A DNA stretch of 40,774 nt from assembly GCA_023435985.1 (NCBI GenBank), contig JAEZKY010000329.1, positions 1 to 40,774 on the forward strand, given 5' to 3'. Position numbers and translations under genes: made by a program. Origin of the DNA: Bacillota bacterium (GTDB taxonomy: Bacteria > Bacillota > Clostridia > Clostridiales > Clostridiaceae). Each line of letters opens with the position of its first letter. Positions within the stretch are counted from its first letter, which is position 1. The notes beneath the pieces are model-generated. The model made no database searches, was not told the DNA's origin, and saw only the letters and a program-made list of their open reading frames with translations. Shown here in pieces: positions 1-8,420 of this stretch.

Positions 1-1
1 T

Positions 2-517
2 ATAACCTATTATCTATCCAATAAGTATTTAAGTAATAAAACACCCAAGGATAATTCTGTTGTGGCTAGTCAAGTAGATAAAAATGGTGAATTGAATGAT
101 GATACTAAAATTTATCTATTTTCAGGCAAAATGAAAGAGAAGGAATTAACCTTAGCAGAATTGAAAAAAGAGCTAAGTTTGGATGAAAATTTAACAATAG
201 CAGAATTGTCAAAAGAATTAAAAGATAAAGGATATGCTTTAGAAATAGAATCAAACGGTGAAATGACATATAGAAAAGATGATTCTAAGGCTTTAAAGCC
301 TAATAAATATTACATTGGAGAAAAAGATGGATTTTTAGCTATATATAAAACTGATGAAAATGGTGCACTGTTAATAGAAAATAGTAATGATGTATATTCT
401 AATAGTAAAAAAGTAGATACATTAAGTGATATAGATAAAAATAAAATTAAAAATTTTGAACTTGAATATGATTCAAAAGAAGATGCAGAAGAAAATTTAT
501 CTGAATATTTATCTTAG
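2..517 (+). CDS. Membrane-anchored hypothetical protein, 5' end outside the window
   Basis: The frame is open from base 2 with no stop and no well-placed ribosome binding site before the GTG at 62, so the gene most likely begins upstream of the window; 171 residues are visible. The first residues (ITYYLSNKYLSNK) could be the end of an N-terminal membrane segment. The remainder is acidic and lysine-rich, without recognisable enzyme motifs. An internal duplication is visible: LTLAELKKEL is followed 15 residues later by LTIAELSKEL. A strong hairpin terminator lies 30 bases after the stop. I do not recognise the family. A small extracytoplasmic anchored protein is an inference from composition only. 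Confidence 0.65.
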   Translation: MTYYLSNKYLSNKTPKDNSVVASQVDKNGELNDDTKIYLFSGKMKEKELTLAELKKELSLDENLTIAELSKELKDKGYALEIESNGEMTYRKDDSKALKPNKYYIGEKDGFLAIYKTDENGALLIENSNDVYSNSKKVDTLSDIDKNKIKNFELEYDSKEDAEENLSEYLS

Positions 518-547
518 GAATATCTACTATACGCAAATTTGAGATAG

Positions 548-583
548 AGGTATGGAAGCAATGAATGCTTCTGTACCTTTATT
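548..583 (+). terminator. Rho-independent terminator after the first gene
   Basis: A 13-bp stem (548-560 with 566-578, two G-U pairs) has a 5-base loop and is followed by TTATT. It lies 30 bases after the stop codon at 517. Confidence 0.75.
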
Positions 584-833
584 AATGTATATGAAAATAT
601 ATATATTAAGGTATATCTAATAATAAAAATACATTATTGAAAGATTTCGATTAAAATGATAAAGTATAAGTTAGGTTTTAATAATATAGAAATTTACATT
701 AAGATGTAGTTAAAGTAACTAAGAAGAAATTATCATAGTTTATTTTGTATCATAGCATATAAAATATTTTTGTTTTATAGGGTGTTAAAATAAAAATAAG
801 TAAACTTTAATTTACATATTTGGAGGAAAATAA
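584..833 (+). other. AT-rich intergenic leader before ruvA
   Basis: The gap 518-833 holds the terminator at its start. The rest is AT-rich with no reading frame of note. TTGAAA at 637-642 followed after 17 bases by TAAAGT (660-665) is a weak candidate promoter for the ruvA operon. A GGAGG ribosome binding site at 822-826 precedes ruvA. Confidence 0.4.
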
Positions 834-1430
834 ATGTACGAATACATTAAGGGGAAATACATAGGAATAAATAAAGATTATATAATAGTAGAGAACAATG
901 GGATTGGATATAAAATTTTTACATCGGGTGCTACTATGTCCTCCATGCCAAGATCTGGAGAGGAAATTATGATTTACCTTGAACAGATAGTAAGAGAGGA
1001 TTTCCTAGGTCTATATGGATTTGATTCTAAGGAAGAATTAGAAATGTTTAAATTACTTTTAACAGTTAATGGAGTTGGGCCTAAAGCAGCATTATCGTTA
1101 TTATCTATAAGCAGAGTAAATAATTTAAAGTATGCAATTATGACAGGCGATGAGAAACATATTTGTAGAGGTATTGGAATAGGTAAGAAAACAGCAGCTA
1201 GAATTATTTTAGAACTAAAAGATAAGCTAAAACCAGATGAATTATTGGATAATGCTCTGGATGCAGGTAATAAGGAGAACGAAAATATTATGTTTGTATC
1301 AGAAGCATTAAGTGCTTTGCTTGCTTTAGGTTATAGTGAGAAAGAAGCAGAAGCGGTACTTAAAAAAGTTGATAAAAATGATAGCGTGGAAAATATAATC
1401 AAGAATGCATTAAAAGCATTAATGGGATAA
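834..1430 (+). CDS. ruvA: Holliday junction branch migration protein RuvA
   Basis: RuvA binds four-way DNA junctions and recruits RuvB to drive branch migration during recombinational repair. The 198-residue length is typical. The N-terminal OB-fold covers about residues 1-62. Two helix-hairpin-helix motifs are visible: VNGVGPKAA near 78-86 and GIGIGKKTA near 113-121. The C-terminal domain that contacts RuvB follows an acidic linker from about residue 150 (ALGYSEKEAEAVL). The ATG has a GGAGG site 7 bases upstream. ruvB follows after 121 bases, the usual pairing, with a small dispersed hairpin between them. Confidence 0.97.
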   Translation: MYEYIKGKYIGINKDYIIVENNGIGYKIFTSGATMSSMPRSGEEIMIYLEQIVREDFLGLYGFDSKEELEMFKLLLTVNGVGPKAALSLLSISRVNNLKYAIMTGDEKHICRGIGIGKKTAARIILELKDKLKPDELLDNALDAGNKENENIMFVSEALSALLALGYSEKEAEAVLKKVDKNDSVENIIKNALKALMG

Positions 1431-1438
1431 TTAATTTA

Positions 1439-1487
1439 GTTTACAGTTCACGGTTTACAGTTGTGTAGGAAATCCTTACAGGATTTC
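1439..1487. repeat. Dispersed intergenic hairpin with GTTTACAGTT direct repeats
   Basis: GTTTACAGTT occurs at 1439-1448 and again at 1453-1462. It is followed by a short hairpin, GAAATCC (1469-1475), loop TTACA, GGATTTC (1481-1487). Related hairpins lie before hisS and before aspS. The function is unknown; it has no T-tract and is probably not a strong terminator. Confidence 0.5.
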
Positions 1488-1551
1488 TTATAAATTTAGT
1501 GCATAGAAGTATTTTTTAGTTGTAATTCATAAGAAAAAGGGGGAGGTTTTT

Positions 1552-2592
1552 ATGGAAAGAATAGTTAATCCGGCTGAAATGAATGAAGATTCAAATTCAG
1601 AGCTTAGTTTAAGACCTCAAAAAATAAATGAATATATAGGACAAGATAAAGTAAAGGAACGATTAGATATATTCATTAAAGCAGCAAAGCAAAGAAGAGA
1701 GGCTCTAGACCATGCACTTTTATATGGGCCGCCAGGTCTTGGGAAAACTACTTTAGCTAATATTATTGCCAAGGAAATGGGGGGAGATTTGAAGGTGACC
1801 TCAGGTCCTGCCATAGAAAGAGCTGGAGATTTAGCGGCAATACTTACAACGTTAAAGGATTATGATGTTTTATTTATAGATGAAATTCATAGGTTAAATA
1901 GAACAGTAGAAGAAATATTGTATCCTGCAATGGAGGACTATGCATTAGATATAGTTATAGGTAAGGGAGCTGCTGCAAAATCAATAAGAATAGATCTTCC
2001 AAGATTTACGCTTATAGGAGCAACAACAAGGATAGGAATGCTAACATCTCCACTTAGAGATAGATTTGGAGTACTTTGTGCTATGGAATATTATACAGAT
2101 GAGCAGCTTAAGGAGATAGTAACAAGAAGTGCTGCTGTATTTGGATGTGCAATTACAGAAGAAGGATCACTTGAAATAGCAAGAAGGTCTAGAGGAACAC
2201 CTAGAATTGCTAATAGACTGTTAAAAAGAGTCAGAGATTATTCAGAAGTAAAATCAAACAAATTAATATCACTAAAAGAAGCGAGAGAGGCCTTAGAATT
2301 ATTAGAAGTAGACAATCAAGGATTTGATAGAGTTGATAATAAAATATTAGAAGCTATAATTGATAATTTTAATGGTGGCCCTGTTGGAATTGAAACATTG
2401 TCTTACTTCATTGGAGAAGAATTAGGAACCATTGAAGACGTGTATGAACCATATTTATTGCAGCAAGGATTTATTATAAGAACACCAAGAGGCAGAATAG
2501 CAAGTGAAAAGGCTTATAAGCATCTTGGAAGAGAAAACAAATCAAAGAATAAGAATAATAATAAGATGCAGGGAAGTTTTTTTGAAAACTAA
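1552..2592 (+). CDS. ruvB: Holliday junction branch migration ATPase RuvB
   Basis: RuvB is the hexameric AAA+ motor that pumps DNA through the RuvA-bound junction. All expected motifs are present: Walker A GPPGLGKTT at 59-67, Walker B with D110-E111 (FIDEIHRL), sensor 1 IGATTR at 155-160, and the arginine finger in SPLRDRFG around 166-173. The C-terminal winged helix ends in RTPRGRIASEKAY. At 346 residues it is close to normal, with a basic, Asn/Lys-rich tail after the last domain. The ATG follows GGGAGG. It is probably co-transcribed with ruvA. Confidence 0.97.
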   Translation: MERIVNPAEMNEDSNSELSLRPQKINEYIGQDKVKERLDIFIKAAKQRREALDHALLYGPPGLGKTTLANIIAKEMGGDLKVTSGPAIERAGDLAAILTTLKDYDVLFIDEIHRLNRTVEEILYPAMEDYALDIVIGKGAAAKSIRIDLPRFTLIGATTRIGMLTSPLRDRFGVLCAMEYYTDEQLKEIVTRSAAVFGCAITEEGSLEIARRSRGTPRIANRLLKRVRDYSEVKSNKLISLKEAREALELLEVDNQGFDRVDNKILEAIIDNFNGGPVGIETLSYFIGEELGTIEDVYEPYLLQQGFIIRTPRGRIASEKAYKHLGRENKSKNKNNNKMQGSFFEN

Positions 2593-2640
2593 TTAATATT
2601 TTTAATTGTTTTACATAATAAATAACCAATATGATAAACT

Positions 2641-2672
2641 GCCAAAAGCTTTAAAAGTTTGGCGGGCTTTTT
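2641..2672 (+). terminator. Possible terminator between ruvB and queA
   Basis: GCCAAA (2641-2646) pairs with TTTGGC (2658-2663) around a partly paired interior, followed by GGGCTTTTT. The stem is short and imperfect, so this may be weak or only partial. Confidence 0.45.
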
Positions 2673-2692
2673 AGTTAGGAGAAGATAAATAA

Positions 2693-3718
2693 ATGGACGT
2701 AAAAGATTTTGATTTTTATTTGCCAGAGGAGTTAATAGCACAACATCCTTTGAAGCAGAGAGACTCCTCAAGACTTATGGTTTTGAATAAAAAAACTGGA
2801 GAAATTAAGCATAAGAGGTTTCATGATGTTATAGAGTATTTAAACAAAGGAGATACTTTAGTGTTAAATAATACTAGAGTAATGCCAGCTAGATTAATTG
2901 GTGAAAAAGAAGATACTGGTGGAAAGATAGAGTTCCTTTTGCTTAAAAGAATTGAAAAAGATAGATGGGAGTGCTTAGCGAAACCGGGGAAATCAGCAAG
3001 GGTAGGAAGAAAGTTTACTTTTGGTGAAGGAAAGTTAAAAGCTGAGGTAGTAGAAGTAAAAGAAGATGGAAATAGAATAGTTGAATTTTCTTATGAAGGA
3101 ATTTTTGAAGAAGTACTGGATTCATTAGGTGAGATGCCATTGCCTCCGTATATTCATGAAAGATTAGAAGACAAAGAAAGATATCAAACAGTATATTCAA
3201 AGGAAAATGGTTCTGCGGCAGCACCAACAGCAGGTCTTCATTTTACTAATGACCTATTAGAAGAAATAAAAGAAAAAGGTGTCAATATAGTATATTTGAC
3301 TTTACATGTTGGACTCGGAACTTTTAGACCGGTAAAAGTTGAAAATATAGAGGAACATGAGATGCATTCTGAATTTTATATATTATCGAAAGAGAGTGCA
3401 GATATAATAAATGAAACTAAAAAAAGAGGTAATTCCGTTATTTCAGTTGGAACAACATCTACAAGAACCTTAGAAACTATTGGCGACGAAAATGGATTTG
3501 TTAAAGAACAGAACGGATGGACCAATATTTTTATATATCCAGGATATGAATTTAAGGTAGTGGATAAATTAATAACAAATTTCCATTTGCCAGAATCAAC
3601 ATTGATAATGCTTGTATCAACTTTAGCTGGTAAAGATAATGTTATGAATGCATATAAAGAAGCAGTAAATGAAAAATATAGATTTTTCTCCTTTGGAGAC
3701 GCAATGTTTATCAGTTAA
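2693..3718 (+). CDS. queA: S-adenosylmethionine:tRNA ribosyltransferase-isomerase QueA
   Basis: QueA transfers and isomerises the ribosyl moiety of SAM onto 7-aminomethyl-7-deazaguanine in tRNA, giving epoxyqueuosine. The 341 residues match the family length. Recognisable segments are the N-terminal YLPEELIAQHPL, LVLNNTRVMPARL, MPLPPYIHER, the conserved AAPTAGLHFT, and LHVGLGTFRPV. The C-terminal part includes TNFHLPESTLIMLVS and a Phe/Gly-rich end (YRFFSFGDAMFI). It sits directly before tgt, which acts one step earlier in the same pathway. A 14-base palindrome, ATCAGTTAACTGAT (3710-3723), spans the stop codon. Confidence 0.97.
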   Translation: MDVKDFDFYLPEELIAQHPLKQRDSSRLMVLNKKTGEIKHKRFHDVIEYLNKGDTLVLNNTRVMPARLIGEKEDTGGKIEFLLLKRIEKDRWECLAKPGKSARVGRKFTFGEGKLKAEVVEVKEDGNRIVEFSYEGIFEEVLDSLGEMPLPPYIHERLEDKERYQTVYSKENGSAAAPTAGLHFTNDLLEEIKEKGVNIVYLTLHVGLGTFRPVKVENIEEHEMHSEFYILSKESADIINETKKRGNSVISVGTTSTRTLETIGDENGFVKEQNGWTNIFIYPGYEFKVVDKLITNFHLPESTLIMLVSTLAGKDNVMNAYKEAVNEKYRFFSFGDAMFIS

Positions 3719-3794
3719 CTGATTTAATTACGCTGATGAGGTGACATTAATCAAGCGTTTTATTAACAATAAAATAATTTAAGAGGTGACGCTT

Positions 3795-4934
3795 GTGAGT
3801 AAAAGATATACGTTATTAAAAAAAGATGGAAAAGCAAGAAGAGGGCAATTTGAAACTCCACATGGAACAATACAAACTCCAGTATTTATGAATGTTGGAA
3901 CATTAGCAGCTATAAAAGGTGCTGTGTCTAGTATGGATTTAAAGGAAATTGGATGTCAAGTTGAACTTTCCAATACATATCATCTTCATTTAAGACCAAC
4001 TGATAAAGTTGTTAAAAAGCTTGGAGGATTACATGAATTTATAAATTGGGATAGACCAATACTTACAGATTCAGGCGGATTTCAAGTATTTTCACTTGCA
4101 AAAATGAGAAAGATAAAAGAGGAAGGTGTGTATTTTAACTCTCATATTGATGGAAAAAAGATATTTATGGGACCAGAAGAATCAATGCAGATTCAAAGTA
4201 ATTTGGCATCTACAATTGCCATGGCGTTTGATGAGTGTGTTGAAAATCCTGCACCAAGAGAATATGTTGAGAGATCTGTAGAAAGAACTACAAGATGGCT
4301 TAAAAGATGCAAGGTTGAAATGGATAGATTAAATTCCCTTCCGGATACTATTAATAAAGAACAGATGTTATTTGGAATTAATCAAGGTGGAGTTTATGAA
4401 GATATAAGAATAGAACATGCTAAAGAAATAGCAAATATGGATTTAGATGGATATGCAATAGGTGGTCTTGCAGTTGGTGAGACTCATGAAGAAATGTATA
4501 GAGTTATAGACGCAGTAGTTCCTCATTTGCCAGAAGATAAACCAATATATTTGATGGGTGTTGGAACTCCAACTAATATATTGGAAGCAGTTGAAAGAGG
4601 AGTAGACTTTTTTGACTGTGTACTTCCAGCTAGAAACGGAAGGCATGGGAATGTATTCTGTGGTGAAGGTAAGCTAAATTTAATGAATGCAAAATTTGAA
4701 CTTGATAAGAGACCCATTGATGAAGGTTGTGAATGTCCGGCATGTAAGCATTATACAAGGGCTTATATTAGGCATTTATTTAAGGCAAAGGAAATGTTAG
4801 CAATGAGACTTTGCGTATTGCATAATTTGTATTTCTATAATAAGTTAATGGCAGATATAAGAGATGCTATCGATGGTGGATATTTTAAAAGTTTTAAAGA
4901 TGAAAAATTAAAGCTGTGGGAGAGCAGCAAATAA
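3795..4934 (+). CDS. tgt: tRNA-guanine(34) transglycosylase
   Basis: Tgt exchanges guanine-34 for preQ1 in tRNAs with GUN anticodons, feeding QueA. I place the start at GTG 3795 because GAGGTGA lies 5 bases before it; an in-frame GTG at 3786 overlaps that binding site and would add three residues. The protein is 379 residues. Catalytic elements are DSGGFQVF near 92-99, FGINQGG, and the nucleophile region VDFFDCVLPARNGRHGN. The zinc site CECPACKHYTRAYIRHL follows near the C-terminus. It lies 76 bases after queA and is probably in the same transcript. Confidence 0.96.
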   Translation: MSKRYTLLKKDGKARRGQFETPHGTIQTPVFMNVGTLAAIKGAVSSMDLKEIGCQVELSNTYHLHLRPTDKVVKKLGGLHEFINWDRPILTDSGGFQVFSLAKMRKIKEEGVYFNSHIDGKKIFMGPEESMQIQSNLASTIAMAFDECVENPAPREYVERSVERTTRWLKRCKVEMDRLNSLPDTINKEQMLFGINQGGVYEDIRIEHAKEIANMDLDGYAIGGLAVGETHEEMYRVIDAVVPHLPEDKPIYLMGVGTPTNILEAVERGVDFFDCVLPARNGRHGNVFCGEGKLNLMNAKFELDKRPIDEGCECPACKHYTRAYIRHLFKAKEMLAMRLCVLHNLYFYNKLMADIRDAIDGGYFKSFKDEKLKLWESSK

Positions 4935-5031
4935 TTAGAAATCTAAAGTTTATATGGAAGTTGGAAAATGTGATATAGTTGATATTTTTATTTATTATAA
5001 TGGATAAGAGTAAAATATCAATAGGTTTATA

Positions 5032-5060
5032 TTGACATCTAACCTAAAGAATTGTAAACT
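5032..5060 (+). promoter_or_regulatory. Candidate sigma-A promoter for yajC
   Basis: A consensus -35 TTGACA (5032-5037) is followed after exactly 17 bases by TAAACT (5055-5060, 4 of 6 matches). It lies about 50 bases upstream of the yajC start. Confidence 0.6.
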
Positions 5061-5110
5061 ACTTATCGTGGAATAGAAAAATATTAAGGTTTAAGTCATG
5101 GAGGAAAAAG

Positions 5111-5389
5111 ATGGATGGTATAGCAGGATTGCTTTACAGCATATGGCCGATGTTACTTGTATTCGTTATATTTTACTTTTTACTTATAATACCAGAAAAG
5201 AAAAGAAAAAAGAAATACAAAGGTATGATTGATGAGTTAAAGGTAAATGATGAAGTTGCAACTAGAGGTGGAATTATAGGAAAAATCACTCATATTGATG
5301 AGAAAACTGTTACGATTGAAACTAGTTCGGCTAAAACAAGAATTAAATTTGAAAAGAGTGGAATATCTCATAAAGTAACGGCAGAATAA
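5111..5389 (+). CDS. yajC: Preprotein translocase accessory subunit YajC
   Basis: YajC is a small single-span membrane protein that associates with SecDF and the Sec translocon. At 92 residues it has the usual layout: an N-terminal hydrophobic segment (about 10-27, MLLVFVIFYFLLIIPEKK), a basic stop-transfer stretch (KKRKKKYK), then a small cytoplasmic beta-rich domain with the family motif DEVATRGGIIGKI. GGAGG lies 6 bases before the ATG. It stands upstream of secD and secF, with one membrane-protein gene and a 349-base gap between. Confidence 0.95.
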   Translation: MDGIAGLLYSIWPMLLVFVIFYFLLIIPEKKRKKKYKGMIDELKVNDEVATRGGIIGKITHIDEKTVTIETSSAKTRIKFEKSGISHKVTAE

Positions 5390-5442
5390 TCATAATACCC
5401 TTTAATATTTCATAAAATGAAGTGTTGGGGGGTGTTATTTTA

Positions 5443-5811
5443 ATGGAAAATAATAAATACTTAAAATCAGTAGCAAAAGGTACTATAGGAACTTTAATTT
5501 GTAGCTTTATAGGTATCGCATTTTTATCAATATTGATGACTAAATTAGTATTTAGTAAAGGTATTTTTAACATGATATATGTAATAATATCTTTATGTAG
5601 TATATGTTTAGGTGCGATAATAGGAGCTAAGAAAAATGAATCGAAAGGATGGCTTGTTGGTTTTGGAGTTGCACTTGGATATTATTTAGTACTATTTATA
5701 TTATCCAGCTGCTTTAGTGGCGAATTAGCCTTTAAGCTTTTTGATTTTATTAAATTAATTATAGCTTTAGCTATAGGTACTCTTGCTGGAATGCTTGGGA
5801 TAAATTTATAA
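5443..5811 (+). CDS. TIGR04086-type four-span membrane protein
   Basis: A 122-residue integral membrane protein with four hydrophobic helices and almost no soluble domain. I start at ATG 5443, which follows a GGGGGGTG site; an in-frame GTG at 5422 lies upstream of that site. Its position directly after yajC, its length and its pattern (SVAKGTIGTLICSF, GAIIGAKKNESKGWLVG, AIGTLAGMLGINL) match the TIGR04086 family that accompanies yajC in clostridia. Family assignment is by recall of context, not by a search. The molecular function is unknown. In many clostridia the next genes are the SCIFF peptide and its maturase; here none follow. Confidence 0.75.
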   Translation: MENNKYLKSVAKGTIGTLICSFIGIAFLSILMTKLVFSKGIFNMIYVIISLCSICLGAIIGAKKNESKGWLVGFGVALGYYLVLFILSSCFSGELAFKLFDFIKLIIALAIGTLAGMLGINL

Positions 5812-6160
5812 GAAACTGTAATTTTTTAATTTACTTTTGATTAAAAGAAGTTATACATATGTAGAAGTATTTTGTTGAAATTTAAGGTAATTTAGTACTT
5901 ATAGCAACAGCTTAATAAAAAACTTTATTAAGAAATTATTGTGTGCTATAATGAACATTGTGCAACATATGAATTATAATGATATTTAAAATTAAGAACA
6001 TATAAATTCTTTATATGAAGATTATATTTTCTTAATTTTAAGTGTTTTGGTATTTTACATAATATATGAAATATTTGATGAAATAATAATCAAAATTTTA
6101 CCAGACAAATGTAAGAAATACTAATTAAGGAAAGACATAATTACGTAGAGGGGGATTAAG
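5812..6160 (+). other. 349-base gap with nested hairpins upstream of secD
   Basis: No gene is visible. It holds a perfect 9-bp hairpin, CTTAATAAA with TTTATTAAG (5911-5932), a TATAAT at 5947-5952 without a good -35, and a larger two-level hairpin. In the larger one the outer 13-bp stem pairs 5986-5998 with 6029-6041, and the inner stem CATATAA pairs with TTATATG (5999-6017). This could be a structured leader of the secDF transcript or an inefficient terminator; there is no run of T directly after it. Confidence 0.5.
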
Positions 6161-7426
6161 ATGAAAAAGAAAGGCAAAAGTTCGGCGATACTTATAGCTA
6201 TTATTGTCGTAATCGGATTATTAGCTTTTGCAGGATTTAAAGGATTTGTTCTAGGAGGATGGGAATTTAAATCATTTGATAAAGTAATAACTAGAGGACT
6301 TGATTTACAGGGCGGAGTTTCTGTTCTTATGGAAATTCAGAAGGATTCAGTAACTTCAGAAGAGTTAGAAAGCGCAAAGGAACATATAGCGCTAAGAGTA
6401 AATAAGCTTGGAGTTGCAGAAACAATTGTAACAACAGAAGGGCAAAAGAGAATAAGAGTAGATATTCCAGGAATGACTAACTCTAAAGAAATAGTTGATA
6501 GCTTAAGCCAATCTGGTAATTTGTCATTTAAGGCACCAGATGGAACTGAAGTATTAACAGGTAAAGATGTCAAGAAAGCAACTGCACAAATGAACCAACA
6601 AACAGGTCAATATGAAGTTGGATTACAGTTAAATGATGAAGGTGCCCAAAAATTTGCCGATGCAACAGGTAAGTATGTTGGACAAAAGATTACAATTTAC
6701 CTTGATGATGAACAGATTTCAGATCCAACTGTAAATCAACAAATTACAGGAGGAAATGCAAGTATTGATATTCATGGGACATTAGAACAAAATAAAGAAT
6801 TAGCTGGGATGATTAATGCAGGTGCACTTCCACTTCCAGTTAAAGAAGTTACAGTTAGTAACGTTGGAGCTGAACTTGGTGCTACAGCATTTCCAAATTC
6901 AATTAAAGCAGGAATTATAGGAGTAGCATTAGTATTTTTATTTATGTTAATCCGTTATAGAAGACAAGGATTAATGGCTGATGTTGCCTTAACCTTATAT
7001 ATAGTTCTTACACTTTTTGCATTTGTAGAGATAGGAGTAACCTTAACCCTTCCTGGTATAGCAGCGTTCTTAATGACTATAGGTGTGGCGGTTGATGCAA
7101 ACATATTAACCTTTGAGAGAACGAAGGAAGAATTAAAAAAAGGATATAGCATTAAGGCAGCAGTTAAAAAAGGATCAGAAAATGCTTTATCTTCAATAGT
7201 AGATTCAAATGTAACAACATTGCTTGCAGCTTTGATCTTGTATTCTATAGGATCAGGAACAGTTAAAGGCTTTGCGATTACACTTATGATAGGTATAGTT
7301 ATAAGTTTATTTACTGGGTTAGTAATAACTAAATTACTTGTTAATCTAGGAGTTCAATCTGGGTTTATAAATAAAGTGTCACACTTTGGAGTTAAGCTAG
7401 AAAAGGGGGATGAAAAACATGCTTAA
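6161..7426 (+). CDS. secD: Protein translocase subunit SecD
   Basis: SecD is an RND-fold membrane protein that uses the proton gradient to assist late steps of Sec export. The 421 residues include an N-terminal span (about 9-30), the conserved TRGLDLQGGVSVLME near 44-58, the periplasmic-type domain, and a C-terminal block of five spans from about residue 247. Within that block is the conserved TIGVAVDANILTFERTKEE. The ATG follows AGAGGGGGAT. The end overlaps the start of secF by eight bases, so the two are translationally coupled. Confidence 0.97.
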   Translation: MKKKGKSSAILIAIIVVIGLLAFAGFKGFVLGGWEFKSFDKVITRGLDLQGGVSVLMEIQKDSVTSEELESAKEHIALRVNKLGVAETIVTTEGQKRIRVDIPGMTNSKEIVDSLSQSGNLSFKAPDGTEVLTGKDVKKATAQMNQQTGQYEVGLQLNDEGAQKFADATGKYVGQKITIYLDDEQISDPTVNQQITGGNASIDIHGTLEQNKELAGMINAGALPLPVKEVTVSNVGAELGATAFPNSIKAGIIGVALVFLFMLIRYRRQGLMADVALTLYIVLTLFAFVEIGVTLTLPGIAAFLMTIGVAVDANILTFERTKEELKKGYSIKAAVKKGSENALSSIVDSNVTTLLAALILYSIGSGTVKGFAITLMIGIVISLFTGLVITKLLVNLGVQSGFINKVSHFGVKLEKGDEKHA

Positions 7427-8294
7427 GATAATGGAAAGAACAAAAATATGGTTTTCAATATCCCTAATCATTATAATAATTGGAATGGGATTCTTATGTG
7501 TTAGAGGTCTGAATTTCGGAATAGATTTTAAAGGTGGTTCAGACATAGTATTACAGTTAAATGAGAATATAAATAAAGAAGATGTGGATACAATCGTTAA
7601 AGGCTATGCACCAGATGCAGCTACAAATTCTTTGGATAATAATCAATATGAAATAAAATCAGCTGATCTTGACAGTGATAAATTAGATAGTATTATGAAA
7701 GATTTAGAAGGTAAATATCAATTAGATGATAAGGCATTGGTTTCACAAAATGAAATAGGATCATCGGTTGGTAAAGAATTAACACAAAATTCAGTTTCGG
7801 CGCTACTTGCAGCTTTTGCAGTAATGCTTATATATATAGCAATAAGATTTGAATTTAAATTTGGAGTTGCGGCTATAGCGGCTACCATTCATGATATTTT
7901 AGTAACTATTAGCGTTTATTCAATATTCTATATTCCAGTTAATACACCATTTATAGCAGCAATACTTACTATAGTTGGGTATTCAATGTGTGATACAATA
8001 GTAATTTTTGATAGAATAAGAGAAAATGCTAAGAATATGAGAAGAGCAAAATCAATTGAAGTTGCCGATGTTAGTTTAACAGAAACAATAGCTAGATCGT
8101 TATATACATCTTCTGCAACATTAGCGACTATAATTGCAATGAATTTCTTAGTACCATCTGTAAGACAATTTACAATTCCATTAATAGTAGGTATTATAAG
8201 TGGAGCATATTCATCAATATGTATAGCATCACCAATATGGGTATACTTGAAGGATAGAGTTAGAAAATCAAAGACAAAATTACAAAAAGCTTAA
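7419..8294 (+). CDS. secF: Protein translocase subunit SecF
   Basis: SecF is the partner of SecD in the export-assisting RND complex. I start at ATG 7419 (291 residues), nine bases after AGGGGG. The in-frame ATG at 7410 touches that site and is unlikely. The chosen start overlaps the secD stop. The protein has an N-terminal span, the conserved GLNFGIDFKGGSDIVLQL near 26-43, an extracytoplasmic region, and five C-terminal spans with VGYSMCDTIVIFDRIREN, the counterpart of the SecD intramembrane motif. A terminator follows immediately. Confidence 0.96.
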   Translation: MLKIMERTKIWFSISLIIIIIGMGFLCVRGLNFGIDFKGGSDIVLQLNENINKEDVDTIVKGYAPDAATNSLDNNQYEIKSADLDSDKLDSIMKDLEGKYQLDDKALVSQNEIGSSVGKELTQNSVSALLAAFAVMLIYIAIRFEFKFGVAAIAATIHDILVTISVYSIFYIPVNTPFIAAILTIVGYSMCDTIVIFDRIRENAKNMRRAKSIEVADVSLTETIARSLYTSSATLATIIAMNFLVPSVRQFTIPLIVGIISGAYSSICIASPIWVYLKDRVRKSKTKLQKA

Positions 8295-8313
8295 CTACTG
8301 GAAATGATAAAAG

Positions 8314-8340
8314 CCTCCAGAAATTAATGGAGGTTTTTTC
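8314..8340 (+). terminator. Rho-independent terminator of secDF
   Basis: CCTCCA (8314-8319) pairs with TGGAGG (8328-8333), followed by six T. It lies 20 bases after the secF stop. Confidence 0.85.
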
Positions 8341-8357
8341 ATTTATTAACAAAATAA

Positions 8358-8386
8358 TTGTAAAAATTGTTATAATCATTTATAAT
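8358..8386 (+). promoter_or_regulatory. Candidate promoter for the RecJ-like gene
   Basis: TTGTAA (8358-8363) and TATAAT (8381-8386) are separated by exactly 17 bases, about 35 bases before the start codon at 8421. It sits just after the secF terminator. Confidence 0.7.
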
Positions 8387-8420
8387 AAAGGTGTTTTCTA
8401 ATTTTATGGAGGAATAGGCC

